Below are positions 17,255 to 24,556 of a stretch of DNA of 64,000 nt, piece after piece. Source of the DNA: an uncultured Eubacterium sp. (GTDB taxonomy: Bacteria > Bacillota > Clostridia > Lachnospirales > Lachnospiraceae). The stretch is from NCBI GenBank assembly GCA_910583555.1, contig CAJTXO010000010.1, forward strand, positions 1 to 64,000, read 5' to 3'. A program made the translations under genes and the position numbers. The notes under the pieces were generated by a model. The model did not search any database. It was not told the origin of the DNA and saw only the letters and a program-made list of their open reading frames with translations. Position 1 is the first letter of the stretch, and the number at the start of each line of letters is the position of its first letter.

Positions 17255-17452
17255 CTACCATTGTCCCAAATCATGCCGGTGTCTCCAGACACGGTAAATG
17301 ATAATAATGGCGGCAATGACCAGCACGATGGAAAGCAGTATCGGCCAGACTTCCAGAATCCAGCAAGCCGCGGTGTTGATGAGGAAGGCACTGAGTGCCA
17401 GCATGATGGAAAACTCCAGTATCCGGGTAATCAGTCTTTTTGGTGGCTCCAC
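17255..17452 (-). CDS. small two-helix membrane protein
   Basis: This 65-residue protein consists of two hydrophobic helices (around FSIMLALSAFLINTAACWIL and LLSIVLVIAAIIII) and a short basic C-terminus. It starts at a GTG with a strong GGGAGGAGGG site. It sits directly before the coupling ATPase and may be its membrane partner, which is inference from position only. Confidence 0.6.
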   Translation of the reverse strand: MEPPKRLITRILEFSIMLALSAFLINTAACWILEVWPILLSIVLVIAAIIIIYRVWRHRHDLGQW

Positions 17453-17455
17453 GCA

Positions 17456-18058
17456 TCATCCCTCCTCCCCGAGTGCTTTGGCACTGTATTTAGGGACGGG
17501 GTAATCGGGGAGGATGAGGTCGGAACCTCCTGGTGCTTCAAATCCCCAGCAATCCCAGCCGGGCTGACGCCTCCTAGCAAATAACTCCAGATATGGTCCG
17601 TCAGAAAGCCGCTGGATGATGGCAAACTGTTCTTCGGGCTTGTGGCTGTGGTCTTGTTGAGGACAAAACATCCAGTTTGGCTGGGCATGGAACTTAACCG
17701 GTGCCTTACCACGGGTAGCAAATAAGCAGGTTTCTGATGCATTACGGATATAATTTCCAAGACCAAGACGTGGTTTAATCCAGTAGATCGGACTGCGGAA
17801 TGTAAAGCCCCAAGCTTTAATCACATCCAGTCCCTCCTGTAGCAGAGCATTGGGAATCCACACATATAGGTGACTGTTCTCTTCTGCCAAATCCTGCACG
17901 GGCATTGCCTTAATGCGTTCGAGCGGCATAAGCTCATAGTGTCTGGCAGCACCTCGAACACCTGTTTGGTTTCGCTGCCATGGTGGGTCGGCCAATATCG
18001 TGCGGTATTTCTTTTGGGAGTTAATTTTGTCTTTTTCGGTTTTAATAGTTTTTTCCAC
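17456..18058 (-). CDS. MT-A70 family adenine methyltransferase
   Basis: This 200-residue protein contains ILADPPWQ, the catalytic DPPW motif, followed by the MT-A70 pattern YELMPLERI, LYVWIPNAL, GFTFRSPIYWIKP and YLELFARR. MT-A70-like enzymes in bacterial mobile elements methylate adenine N6 in DNA. The start is a GTG at 18058 with AAAGGAG 6 bases upstream; the frame is open further, but that part crosses a large hairpin (18079-18120). It is the second DNA methyltransferase of this element. Confidence 0.85.
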   Translation of the reverse strand: MEKTIKTEKDKINSQKKYRTILADPPWQRNQTGVRGAARHYELMPLERIKAMPVQDLAEENSHLYVWIPNALLQEGLDVIKAWGFTFRSPIYWIKPRLGLGNYIRNASETCLFATRGKAPVKFHAQPNWMFCPQQDHSHKPEEQFAIIQRLSDGPYLELFARRRQPGWDCWGFEAPGGSDLILPDYPVPKYSAKALGEEG

Positions 18059-18078
18059 AGATTTCTCCTTTCTCTTGA

Positions 18079-18120
18079 CTGTTGTGGCTTTGTCGGTATT
18101 AAAGCGCAAAGCCACAACAG
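18079..18120. promoter_or_regulatory. perfect 14-bp hairpin in the MT-A70 leader
   Basis: CTGTTGTGGCTTTG (18079-18092) and CAAAGCCACAACAG (18107-18120) form a perfect 14-bp stem with a 14-base loop, ending 20 bases before the methyltransferase start. There is no U-run on the coding strand. It may be an attenuator, an RNA-processing site or a protein-binding palindrome. Confidence 0.6.
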
Positions 18121-18242
18121 ATAAAAAGTTAAGCATAATAAGTTTTTATAGCGATTCGACACCTGCTAACAGAGGTAAAACGAGCGATAAGTAGCATCAA
18201 AAAACGCTGTTGTGATATTGTCAAGAATATGTTGACAATAGC

Positions 18243-18470
18243 TCATTCCTCTGGATCTTCACCGTCCTGCCAGTAGCGACCAGCTTCACGCATCATGGCT
18301 TCGTATGTCTCCAGACTGTCAGAATGCAGGCGGAACTGGTCTTTGAACAAACGGTCATAATCGTCATTTTCTTCCTGCAGATGCCGGTAGTCGCTGTAGC
18401 AGACGATCAGAACAATAACCAGTGTCGCCAGGACAATGCTGAGAATCAGCAAAATAATAATCTCCGTCAT
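18243..18470 (-). CDS. small membrane protein with acidic cytoplasmic tail
   Basis: This 75-residue protein has one long N-terminal membrane helix (about residues 4-26, IIILLILSIVLATLVIVLIV) and an acidic, tyrosine-rich tail. The second ATG (18470) is preferred for spacing to AAAGGTGG. Its frame overlaps the end of the upstream gene. No family recognised. Confidence 0.55.
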   Translation of the reverse strand: MTEIIILLILSIVLATLVIVLIVCYSDYRHLQEENDDYDRLFKDQFRLHSDSLETYEAMMREAGRYWQDGEDPEE

Positions 18471-18475
18471 CAAAA

Positions 18476-18784
18476 TCACCACCTTTCTATGCTCTGGACA
18501 GCCTTTTCTCCGTATGCCCGAAGCAGATCCTGATAAACTTCATTGCCAAGCGGTGCCATCCGGGAGAGATGCCCGGCTGCCATGGCAAGGGCTCCAACCT
18601 CCTCCATGGCTGATTTGGTAATCAGGGCTCTGCATCTGTTCCTGCCTGCGGTGTAGACGGCGTCATCCATCATTGCCCGGGCAGAGCGGTTTGTCAGGAA
18701 TGCGCTGATACCATGCCTGGCTGGCGTGGGATCAATGACCTCTCCTACATAAATGTCGTGGGTTTCTGTGTTTTTGTTCTTCAT
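18476..18784 (-). CDS. hypothetical element protein, first gene of the operon
   Basis: This 102-residue soluble protein is rich in Ala and Arg (SARAMMDDAVYTAGRNRCRAL), without membrane segments or recognised motifs. AAAGGAG lies 7 bases before the ATG. It heads the minus-strand operon running to 9809. The family appears to belong to the conjugative-element gene set, but I cannot name it. Confidence 0.5.
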   Translation of the reverse strand: MKNKNTETHDIYVGEVIDPTPARHGISAFLTNRSARAMMDDAVYTAGRNRCRALITKSAMEEVGALAMAAGHLSRMAPLGNEVYQDLLRAYGEKAVQSIERW

Positions 18785-18970
18785 AATGAAAACTCCTTTC
18801 TTGAAATTCTAAAGGAGAGTCAACTAAGTGTTGAACTTGCCCCTTATACAAGGTAGTCATCAAAGGTGAATAGTTTTTAACACTTGGAAAGAAAAAAGTT
18901 TAGAAATTTTGTAGACAGGAGAAAAAGGAAATGATTGCACACGAAAAAGAGACACCATCAAGGTGTCCCC

Positions 18971-19195
18971 TTTGTGCGCAGCGGGAATCTACACTTACCT
19001 CGCGCTAAGCCCCTTCTCAACACTGGGCAGTATGGCCACTTATGGTCATCGTTTACTTTCCCTGGTTACGATTGGGCTTACAATTTTATCTTTGATTATG
19101 GTAGTGACAACAGCGTCAAACCGTCTGATGGCAATAGTCGCTACAACGCTTACCCCCTCCGCTGCCTAGCTAGTTAGTGTCTATAGTAGGAGGAA
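18971..19195 (+). mobile_element. promoterless cassette 1: FISUMP/C-type-lectin-like variable tip
   Basis: A 225-bp unit begins with TTTGTGCGCAGCGGGA (18971-18986) and ends with the 41-bp cassette end (19155-19195). Its frame runs FVRSG ... GQYGHLWSS ... WAYNFIFDYG ... LRCLAS and stops with TAG at 19175-19177. That pattern (RSG, G-x-G-x-x-W-S-S, A-Y-x-x-x-F, final R-C) matches the C-terminal part of FISUMP/DUF1566 domains, which have a C-type-lectin-like fold. No N-terminal protein precedes it: just upstream are only a ribosome-site-like AGGAGAAAAAGGAA and short frames (ATG 18931, TTG 18935). It looks like a silent donor or a displaced tip awaiting recombination. Confidence 0.65.
19155..19195 (+). 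repeat. 41-bp cassette end, copy A
   Basis: This copy is identical over 41 bp, in inverted orientation, to 24516-24556. It encodes the shared final residues LRCLAS plus stop, then continues beyond the stop through TGTCTATAGTAGGAGGAA. Identity well past the stop codon shows that DNA, not protein, is being conserved, as expected for a recombination site. Confidence 0.9.
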
Positions 19196-19239
19196 GGAGA
19201 TTTCTCAAAAACTTCTTAGTGCCATAATGGAAATAGAAT

Positions 19240-20574
19240 CTATAAATGTCGTTTTCTATGAATTTTACGTAATGTCAGAATTAAAATGAGTGTTATACAA
19301 ATTGTAATTAAAGCAAGAAGTATTGTTACTGCTATCTGAAACCCTGCAGCATATTTATATAGAACAACTGCAGCATAATCTTGCATTATCGTAGAGCCAA
19401 CCTCTGTCTGTGTCCAGTTTACAATAGTATTTGCACCATCCGTAAGATTCTTATCTGCGATTGTTGCCCTATAAACAATACAGGCTGTTTCTCCTGGCTT
19501 ATAATTCCCAATTGATATGCCAGTGCCAATAAGACTATCGTCTATTTTCGTTCCGTCTGGATATGTAACATTTTCTATTTTGGCTGATCCTTTCACATAG
19601 ACTAAGTTATCGGATTGAATAATGTCTTTGGCAAGCACATTCTTTTGTTCATAATCGCTATTATTTACATATTTGATCTGAAGTTCTACTTCATCCCCAA
19701 TCTCAGCCTCTATAGCATCTTTCCATTCTTTGTCACCAGCGAGACGAACTTTCTTCTCAATCGTAAAATCATAGTCATAAACGACTTTCACCTGGATGGT
19801 TATATAACTTGCATATTGATAGCCTCCCGGAATCCGTCCATCAAGAGCATCGTAACCGATTAGAGTGCCAGAATCAATGATTTCGTTATCTAATATGAAA
19901 CCGCCATTTCCAATACCATTATTTTCTAATAATGCGGAGTTCTGAATATATTCTAAGTGAAAAGGAACATCAGCGTTGAAGTTCACGTAGTCCCAGTATT
20001 CATTCGGGTTAGCATTACTCGAAGTAATGAAACCGTTGATCTGGACCTGTTGCATCTGTTTGGTTTCACCAGTTTCGTAACCGTTTTCGTCTTCCAACTT
20101 GACAGTTTCGAGGGTAGAAGCAACATTGTTTGCGTCTTGGAAACGCACCGTGGTGTTTTCTGCGACGCTATTAGAGTTGTTGTTGTGTGCGTAGAGACGC
20201 ACGAGGTAGGTTTTACCGTCTTCGGCGGTAATATTGTTGCCGTCCCAGACATTGTTTGGGCCAGCATTCACGCCAGTGTTCTCACGAGCACCGACGAAGT
20301 TCTTTTCGTGGCGGAGGTTGCCTTTCTTCAATTCTTCACCGAAGTTAGCCTTATACCAATCATAGTCGCTGTCTTTGATTTCGATTGAGTTGAAAAGTGG
20401 CGTATTGCCAAAAGTATCGGCTTTCTCATTAATTTCTTGGAAGGAGTAACTTGGGCGTCCCTTGCCGTTATCGCTGTTATCGCCCCATGCAAATGTGGTT
20501 GTGGGATATAATAATATAATCATTAAAAGCGTGGTTATCCCAAGCCTTAAAAAATGCACGTTAAAAGATTTCAT
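19240..20574 (-). CDS. secreted membrane-anchored surface protein, N-domain plus DUF11
   Basis: The protein has 444 residues. A signal peptide ends near residue 29 (PTTTFA|WG). Residues about 30-260 form an extracellular domain (RPSYSFQEINE, TPLFNSIEI, EKNFVGAREN, YAHNNNSNSVAENT, PFHLEYIQNSALLENN, GYDALDGRIPG), and residues about 262-400 a DUF11-like beta domain (VRLAGDKEWKDAI, IQIKYVNNS-type strands, YVKGSAKI, SIGNYKPGE, NTIVNWTQTEVG). A single C-terminal membrane helix (412-435) and a basic tail complete it. I associate this domain pair with Saccharibacteria surface proteins. Its two halves are homologous to the separate proteins at 26366 and 25708. It is the last gene of a minus operon starting at 22567. 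Confidence 0.7.
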   Translation of the reverse strand: MKSFNVHFLRLGITTLLMIILLYPTTTFAWGDNSDNGKGRPSYSFQEINEKADTFGNTPLFNSIEIKDSDYDWYKANFGEELKKGNLRHEKNFVGARENTGVNAGPNNVWDGNNITAEDGKTYLVRLYAHNNNSNSVAENTTVRFQDANNVASTLETVKLEDENGYETGETKQMQQVQINGFITSSNANPNEYWDYVNFNADVPFHLEYIQNSALLENNGIGNGGFILDNEIIDSGTLIGYDALDGRIPGGYQYASYITIQVKVVYDYDFTIEKKVRLAGDKEWKDAIEAEIGDEVELQIKYVNNSDYEQKNVLAKDIIQSDNLVYVKGSAKIENVTYPDGTKIDDSLIGTGISIGNYKPGETACIVYRATIADKNLTDGANTIVNWTQTEVGSTIMQDYAAVVLYKYAAGFQIAVTILLALITICITLILILTLRKIHRKRHL

Positions 20575-20601
20575 GCTGTATTCTCCTCACTTCAAAAGTA
20601 T

Positions 20602-21813
20602 TTAATTTCCTGTTTGGCTACCTTTTCCCCTGGATTCGATTTCGCCATTTTTAATTACATGGATAACCATTTCATCCTTAATATCGTTATCGAAGTCCAT
20701 ATAGGCTTCTATATCAACATCGCAGGTTTTACTATTTTTGGATGCTTCTGCAGCTTTTATATGTAATGCTGATTCGGATTTTATCTCAACAATATTCGGT
20801 GCTGAGCTTTTGCACTTCAGCCCCTTCAGCGCAGCATCGCTCGGAGTAGGTATTACCGTTAAATTCAGGTCGTCTCCAAAAGAAAGATATTCAAATGGAT
20901 TGTCAAACCTTATACTTACTAGTGCTGGCTCTTGTTCTGCGCTTTTTAACGCAGATGAAATTGCTAATCGCACAGAAACAAAGTCTATAACCCCCGAAAT
21001 GATTACAAGAGCTATCAAGAATATGCAAAGATTGAATGCAATAGTTCTAGCTTTTCCCCAAGAATCTACAGAAGGAGGTGTAGGTTCTGGTAGTTCTGGT
21101 TCAATCGGTTCATCTCCATGTCCTTCTCTTGGTTCTTTGCTTTCTTGTTCCTCTGTTTCGCCAGAATCCTGAATCTCTTCTGCCGGAGTTAAGGATTGGT
21201 TTTGCGTGTCAATAGTTATTTTTTTACGTTTATTTTTTAGTTCTTGTAATTTTACATCTAGAATATTACCTTTTACATCATAAATCAGATATTCTTTTGC
21301 CTTGCCCAGATACTCATTGATTGTTCTTTTTTCGACATATATTCTTTTGGCAACTTGGTTAATTCTACGGGATTCATCACTTCCCAACGCACTGATAACA
21401 TCCTCGAGGGCATCTTCTCCAGCCGCTTCTAGTTCTTCACAGGATTCATAAAATGCTTTACGACGTTTATTAGAAGAACTATGTCTATCCGCGACATAGC
21501 TACTTGTCCATATAAACATTTCTCGCCGCGCTCTGATAAGTCTAATGCCACTTTGATCTTCTGCATTGCGTAGGTTTGGGAAATCCTCAAGCAGGCCCAG
21601 TGCCATTAGCGTCATATCAGCATCAAGATTTTCCTTAAATTTCTCTCTAGTTGCCATGATCAGCAAAGCTTCTATTTCAAAATCCACCACTTTATTTGGC
21701 AGCCCTAGTTTTTCTTTAATAACATCAAGCGTATCTGAATAATCACTCGAACTACGAATGCTACGCACTATTTCTTGAAATTCTTTCAGTCCTAGATCTT
21801 CCAATCCAGACAT
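20602..21813 (-). CDS. single-pass membrane protein with cytoplasmic N-domain
   Basis: This 403-residue protein is not a family I recognise. Residues 1 to about 200 are soluble and helical (EALLIMATREKFKENLDADM, ARREMFIWTSSYVADRH). Residues about 210-255 are a Pro/Glu-rich linker, about 258-280 a membrane helix (IAFNLCIFLIALVIISGVI), and the remainder a beta-rich outer domain (LVSIRFDNPFEYLSFGDDLN) with some Big-like features. The N-in topology and domain order would suit a sensor or assembly factor for the surface protein encoded 27 bases downstream. GGGGGTGAG sets the start. Confidence 0.55.
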   Translation of the reverse strand: MSGLEDLGLKEFQEIVRSIRSSSDYSDTLDVIKEKLGLPNKVVDFEIEALLIMATREKFKENLDADMTLMALGLLEDFPNLRNAEDQSGIRLIRARREMFIWTSSYVADRHSSSNKRRKAFYESCEELEAAGEDALEDVISALGSDESRRINQVAKRIYVEKRTINEYLGKAKEYLIYDVKGNILDVKLQELKNKRKKITIDTQNQSLTPAEEIQDSGETEEQESKEPREGHGDEPIEPELPEPTPPSVDSWGKARTIAFNLCIFLIALVIISGVIDFVSVRLAISSALKSAEQEPALVSIRFDNPFEYLSFGDDLNLTVIPTPSDAALKGLKCKSSAPNIVEIKSESALHIKAAEASKNSKTCDVDIEAYMDFDNDIKDEMVIHVIKNGEIESRGKGSQTGN

Positions 21814-21934
21814 CTGCGCTCACCCCCAAAGAAAGTTAAATCATGGTAATAGTATACCATAAAAGATTTATTAGCACAAATAGAATAGAAAAGCCACGGG
21901 GGAGCCGCGGCTTTCAACAAGTTTACCAATTCTT

Positions 21935-22567
21935 CTACATATATTCAGTCACAATAGTGGGATACTGGCAGTATTCGCCTGCCGGAGGTCTGCGGATTTC
22001 AAATATGCGTTTTTTGCGTCCTTCATATTCAGTTACCGTAACCGGACCCGTCTGAGACAAAGTTACATCTACGATGTCACTCCCCTCACAGCCTTCATCA
22101 GGCAAAACTTCGAACCGCAAGTCTGTCCACCGCAAGGTCTTCGCCCCAATCTCAGCATAACCGATATACTGTGGCAAGCTGTCGATGAACTTATTTTTCT
22201 CTTCGTTGTTCATCCTGCTTGTATTCGTTTTATCAAATAGACGACAATGCTCTTTATAATAGTATTCACTGGCAAACTGTAGCCTAACTGTGTTGTAATC
22301 CACAATAACACGAACAATCTTCCAATATGTTTCCTCGCCTAGCAGAGCTTGGCGAAAGTTATTCATGAAGTCCGGGTTATCATCCATGTCAATCGGAACA
22401 AGATCAAAGGCACTGGCAACTTCAGCTAAAGTGCTATGCCTTATGACACTCATGCGAATACCGGGATATCCGGGATGGCCGTCATCACTCTCTGGATTTG
22501 TGACATCCGAATGGTTAAAAAGGCTATAACCGCCTAGCAGCGTTGTTGGATATTGAATTATGCGCAT
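21935..22567 (-). CDS. hypothetical protein, first gene of surface module A
   Basis: This 210-residue soluble protein has no signal peptide or membrane helix. Motifs such as GGYSLFNHSDVTNPE and ALLGEETYWKIVRVIVDYNT are not assigned to a family. AAGGGAGG lies upstream of the ATG. It follows a near-consensus promoter and a 28-bp palindrome. The 121-base gap before the next gene (21814-21934) holds no gene. By position it may regulate or assist the surface proteins. Confidence 0.5.
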   Translation of the reverse strand: MRIIQYPTTLLGGYSLFNHSDVTNPESDDGHPGYPGIRMSVIRHSTLAEVASAFDLVPIDMDDNPDFMNNFRQALLGEETYWKIVRVIVDYNTVRLQFASEYYYKEHCRLFDKTNTSRMNNEEKNKFIDSLPQYIGYAEIGAKTLRWTDLRFEVLPDEGCEGSDIVDVTLSQTGPVTVTEYEGRKKRIFEIRRPPAGEYCQYPTIVTEYM

Positions 22568-22686
22568 ATCTATACCTCCCTTGTTTTAGTTGCTAAGTTA
22601 TTGCGTCATCACCCACCTTGCAAAAGGTAAGTGAAATCCGCAATAGCTTAGGGAGGATATAGAATATTGGTAAACTTATAATGTTC

Positions 22687-22714
22687 CATATAGTTAGTCG
22701 CAACTAACTATATG
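22687..22714. promoter_or_regulatory. 28-bp palindromic operator at the module A promoter
   Basis: CATATAGTTAGT and ACTAACTATATG are perfect inverted 12-mers around CGCA. On the minus strand the site sits directly after the -10 box (22725-22720), at about +1 to +28, a classic repressor position. The core TAGTTAGT also occurs in the 41-bp cassette ends (CTAGTTAGTG), which may or may not be meaningful. Confidence 0.7.
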
Positions 22715-22719
22715 TCCTT

Positions 22720-22748
22720 ATCTTAGCACACATGTTCGATTTTGTCAA
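22720..22748 (-). promoter_or_regulatory. promoter of surface module A
   Basis: On the minus strand TTGACA (22748-22743) and TAAGAT (22725-22720) are separated by exactly 17 bases. It points at the operon 22567 to 19240. Confidence 0.75.
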
Positions 22749-22796
22749 TACTAATTATGTTTTTAAGCGTAAATAGCAAATCTTTTGAAAAATAAT

Positions 22797-22818
22797 CCTC
22801 GGTCGAGCTCTGCCGAGG
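22797..22818. promoter_or_regulatory. 22-bp near-palindrome in the module A/B divergent region
   Basis: CCTCGG and CCGAGG flank a GAGCTC centre. The whole 22-mer equals its own reverse complement except for a few central positions. It lies 74 bases before the small gene at 22892 and could be an operator or a hairpin in its leader. I see no gene between 22568 and 22891. Confidence 0.5.
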
Positions 22819-22891
22819 AGCAGCGTCCCCATAAACGAATTAAAATAGAACTGTAGCAAACAACCAACGTATTACAAGGGAGGTAATCACT

Positions 22892-23065
22892 ATGAAGTCA
22901 AATGTAGAAGAAAGCCGTAACGCAATGGGGAAACTGATTGCAAAAGTCTACCGGAGTGAAGACATGATTGAGATTGAAGTTGTAGTAAAGGGTTGCCGTT
23001 CTCGATTCATTCTTCCACCGGGAACATTGATTCAGTTCGACCCAGGCACTTTGCCTACTAAGTAG
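22892..23065 (+). CDS. 57-residue protein preceding the sigma-like gene
   Basis: A short frame with a strong AAGGGAGGTAATC ribosome site encodes a protein starting MKSNVEESRNAMGKLIAKVY and ending with a compact strand-rich C-terminus (CRSRFILPPGTLIQFD). Small proteins of this kind often precede sigma-like genes in Firmicutes conjugative elements. It is followed by an intrinsic terminator, so the sigma-like gene downstream depends on read-through or on its own promoter. Function unknown. Confidence 0.65.
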   Translation: MKSNVEESRNAMGKLIAKVYRSEDMIEIEVVVKGCRSRFILPPGTLIQFDPGTLPTK

Positions 23066-23127
23066 GCAGCAAGCAAAGCAAAAAAATAACAAACCGCAAG
23101 ACCGCAGTTTCGGAAGAAACTCATGGA

Positions 23128-23179
23128 GACGGCAGGCGGACACCAAACAACACAGGTGTTCTGCGCTGCCGTCTTTTTT
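23128..23179 (+). terminator. intrinsic terminator
   Basis: GACGGCAG pairs with CTGCCGTC, with further pairing of CACC and GGTG inside, followed by TTTTTT. It separates the 57-residue gene from the sigma-like gene and may act as an attenuator. Confidence 0.8.
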
Positions 23180-23238
23180 GTTTATTCAATTCTGAAGATG
23201 GCTCCGCTGGAACACCGCCACCAGAAAGGAGCAGTATT

Positions 23239-23754
23239 ATGGGATTTAATTATGGACTTAACAGAAAGAAAATGGATAAAGAATTTGCGGAAATAGCGGC
23301 AATCTGTCGGGCAGATGGAATGACAGAGGGAAAAATTGCGATAATCCACCGTTTGATGCTTGACATCCTAAACAGTGACAGGCGATTTTACACGCATACG
23401 CAATCTTATGATGGATTACAGTTTTCAAAGGAAGACAAAACAAATGAAGGATGCTCGCCATTACTCGGTAAGTTCCGAGAGCAGCTCAGCGTTATCCAAA
23501 TGGATATTTGCGAATGGGGTTATATGGACTGGCTGGATGATATTGATACTCCAGAGATTAGCGTATGGCTTAAATCTTTAGATAACGATGACATTTTTAT
23601 GCTTACGTTGCTTGTGGTTGATTGTATGAAACAGACCGAAGTAGCAAAAATTTTGGACAAGCATGATTCGGCTATTTCTCGGAAAATGAAACGTCTCCGA
23701 AAATCTTTAGCAAAAGTTTTGCCAGAAAGGTTAAAAAGAGACTACATAAAATGA
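23239..23754 (+). CDS. sigma-70-like factor (region 4 helix-turn-helix)
   Basis: This 171-residue protein has a C-terminal helix-turn-helix (MKQTEVAKILDKHDSAISRK then MKRLRKSL) in the pattern of sigma region 4, and an N-terminal half without a clear region 2. Small sigma-like regulators of this type sit in many Firmicutes mobile elements. GAAAGGAGC precedes the ATG. It is followed, after 85 bases, by the signal-less surface-domain gene, so it may control this module or the recombinase. Confidence 0.65.
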   Translation: MGFNYGLNRKKMDKEFAEIAAICRADGMTEGKIAIIHRLMLDILNSDRRFYTHTQSYDGLQFSKEDKTNEGCSPLLGKFREQLSVIQMDICEWGYMDWLDDIDTPEISVWLKSLDNDDIFMLTLLVVDCMKQTEVAKILDKHDSAISRKMKRLRKSLAKVLPERLKRDYIK

Positions 23755-23839
23755 CTACTAATTAGAGGGAGTGGCTGGGGCAGAGGTAACAACTGCCCCA
23801 GAATGCCACACCTCAAAAAATCTCAAGGAGGAAAAACAT

Positions 23840-24430
23840 ATGGAGACAAACAAAACCAAACGAACAGAGAGGAATGACAAAGAACCTTATATTACTGGAC
23901 TTTATGATAAGCCAGCAATCGAGGAAGCAGAAGCGGGGGTTCCACTTAGTCTGGAACCTTGCCCGGATGATGCTGAAGGCGCAACGCTCATTGATAAGGA
24001 ACACTATGGCAATATCTACAATGTAAATGATGGAGGTGCTTATACGATAAGATTAGGTATGCACAGCAACCCAGTTGGGATTGGCGTAATGGATAAAGAT
24101 ACGGCAGTTGTATGTGGAATCCCTACTATGACGGATGATGTCCATAGAATATTGGCTCTATTCTTTATACCCGAACTTCATCCGGTAAAGTATATGGATG
24201 CTATATGGCTACGGGCAGAAAAACCATTCCATATTGAATATGTCTGGGGCAGTGCCGTCCTTGAGAGTAATCATGAATCAAGGGAACTGGCGTTGCGTCA
24301 TGATGCCGTAACAAAAGACGAGGACACGCTTGTTATTCTGCAAAATGGACTTGATGGGGAAATCCCCGATTCTTGCACGTTTTCTTATGATTTTATTAAA
24401 TTCCAAATCAGAATAGTGTGTGATGAATAA
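23840..24430 (+). CDS. signal-less relative of the surface-protein N-domain
   Basis: This 196-residue protein has no signal peptide or membrane helix. From about residue 60 it follows the N-domain of the 19240 surface protein: NDGGAYTIRLGMHSNP against DGKTYLVRLYAHNN, PFHIEYVWGSAVLESN against PFHLEYIQNSALLENN, and LQNGLDGEIPDSCTFSYDFI against GYDALDGRIPGGYQYASYIT. The first 60 residues are acidic and probably disordered. The start at 23840 follows AAGGAGG. A cytoplasmic copy of an extracellular domain suggests a decoy, chaperone or sensor role, or a gene that has lost its export signal. Confidence 0.6.
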   Translation: METNKTKRTERNDKEPYITGLYDKPAIEEAEAGVPLSLEPCPDDAEGATLIDKEHYGNIYNVNDGGAYTIRLGMHSNPVGIGVMDKDTAVVCGIPTMTDDVHRILALFFIPELHPVKYMDAIWLRAEKPFHIEYVWGSAVLESNHESRELALRHDAVTKDEDTLVILQNGLDGEIPDSCTFSYDFIKFQIRIVCDE

Positions 24431-24481
24431 GCTTCCTAAGTGACGGATAGTTTTCGCAATGACAACTGCAACGAAAACCAT

Positions 24482-24517
24482 GGCTCGCATCTGCATTCAG
24501 TAGACGGCGAGCCTTTT
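24482..24517 (+). terminator. intrinsic terminator next to cassette 2
   Basis: GGCTCGC and GCGAGCC form a 7-bp stem, with extra pairing inside, followed by TTTT. The T-run touches the first bases of the cassette end at 24516, so the cassette is joined directly to the end of module B. Confidence 0.7.
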
Positions 24518-24556
24518 CCTCCTACTATAGACACTAACTAGCTAGGCAGCGGAGGG
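24516..24556 (-). repeat. 41-bp cassette end, copy B
   Basis: This is the reverse complement of 19155-19195 with no mismatch over 41 bp. It includes the last codons, the TAG stop and 18 bases beyond. Confidence 0.9.

Noticed and set aside
18931..19195. Alternative open frames through the two cassettes (ending in PSAA) as the coding frame
   Set aside because: Both cassettes stay open in this second frame, but only the FVRSG...RCLAS frame shows framework conservation matching a known domain family and ends in a stop shared with the 41-bp end.
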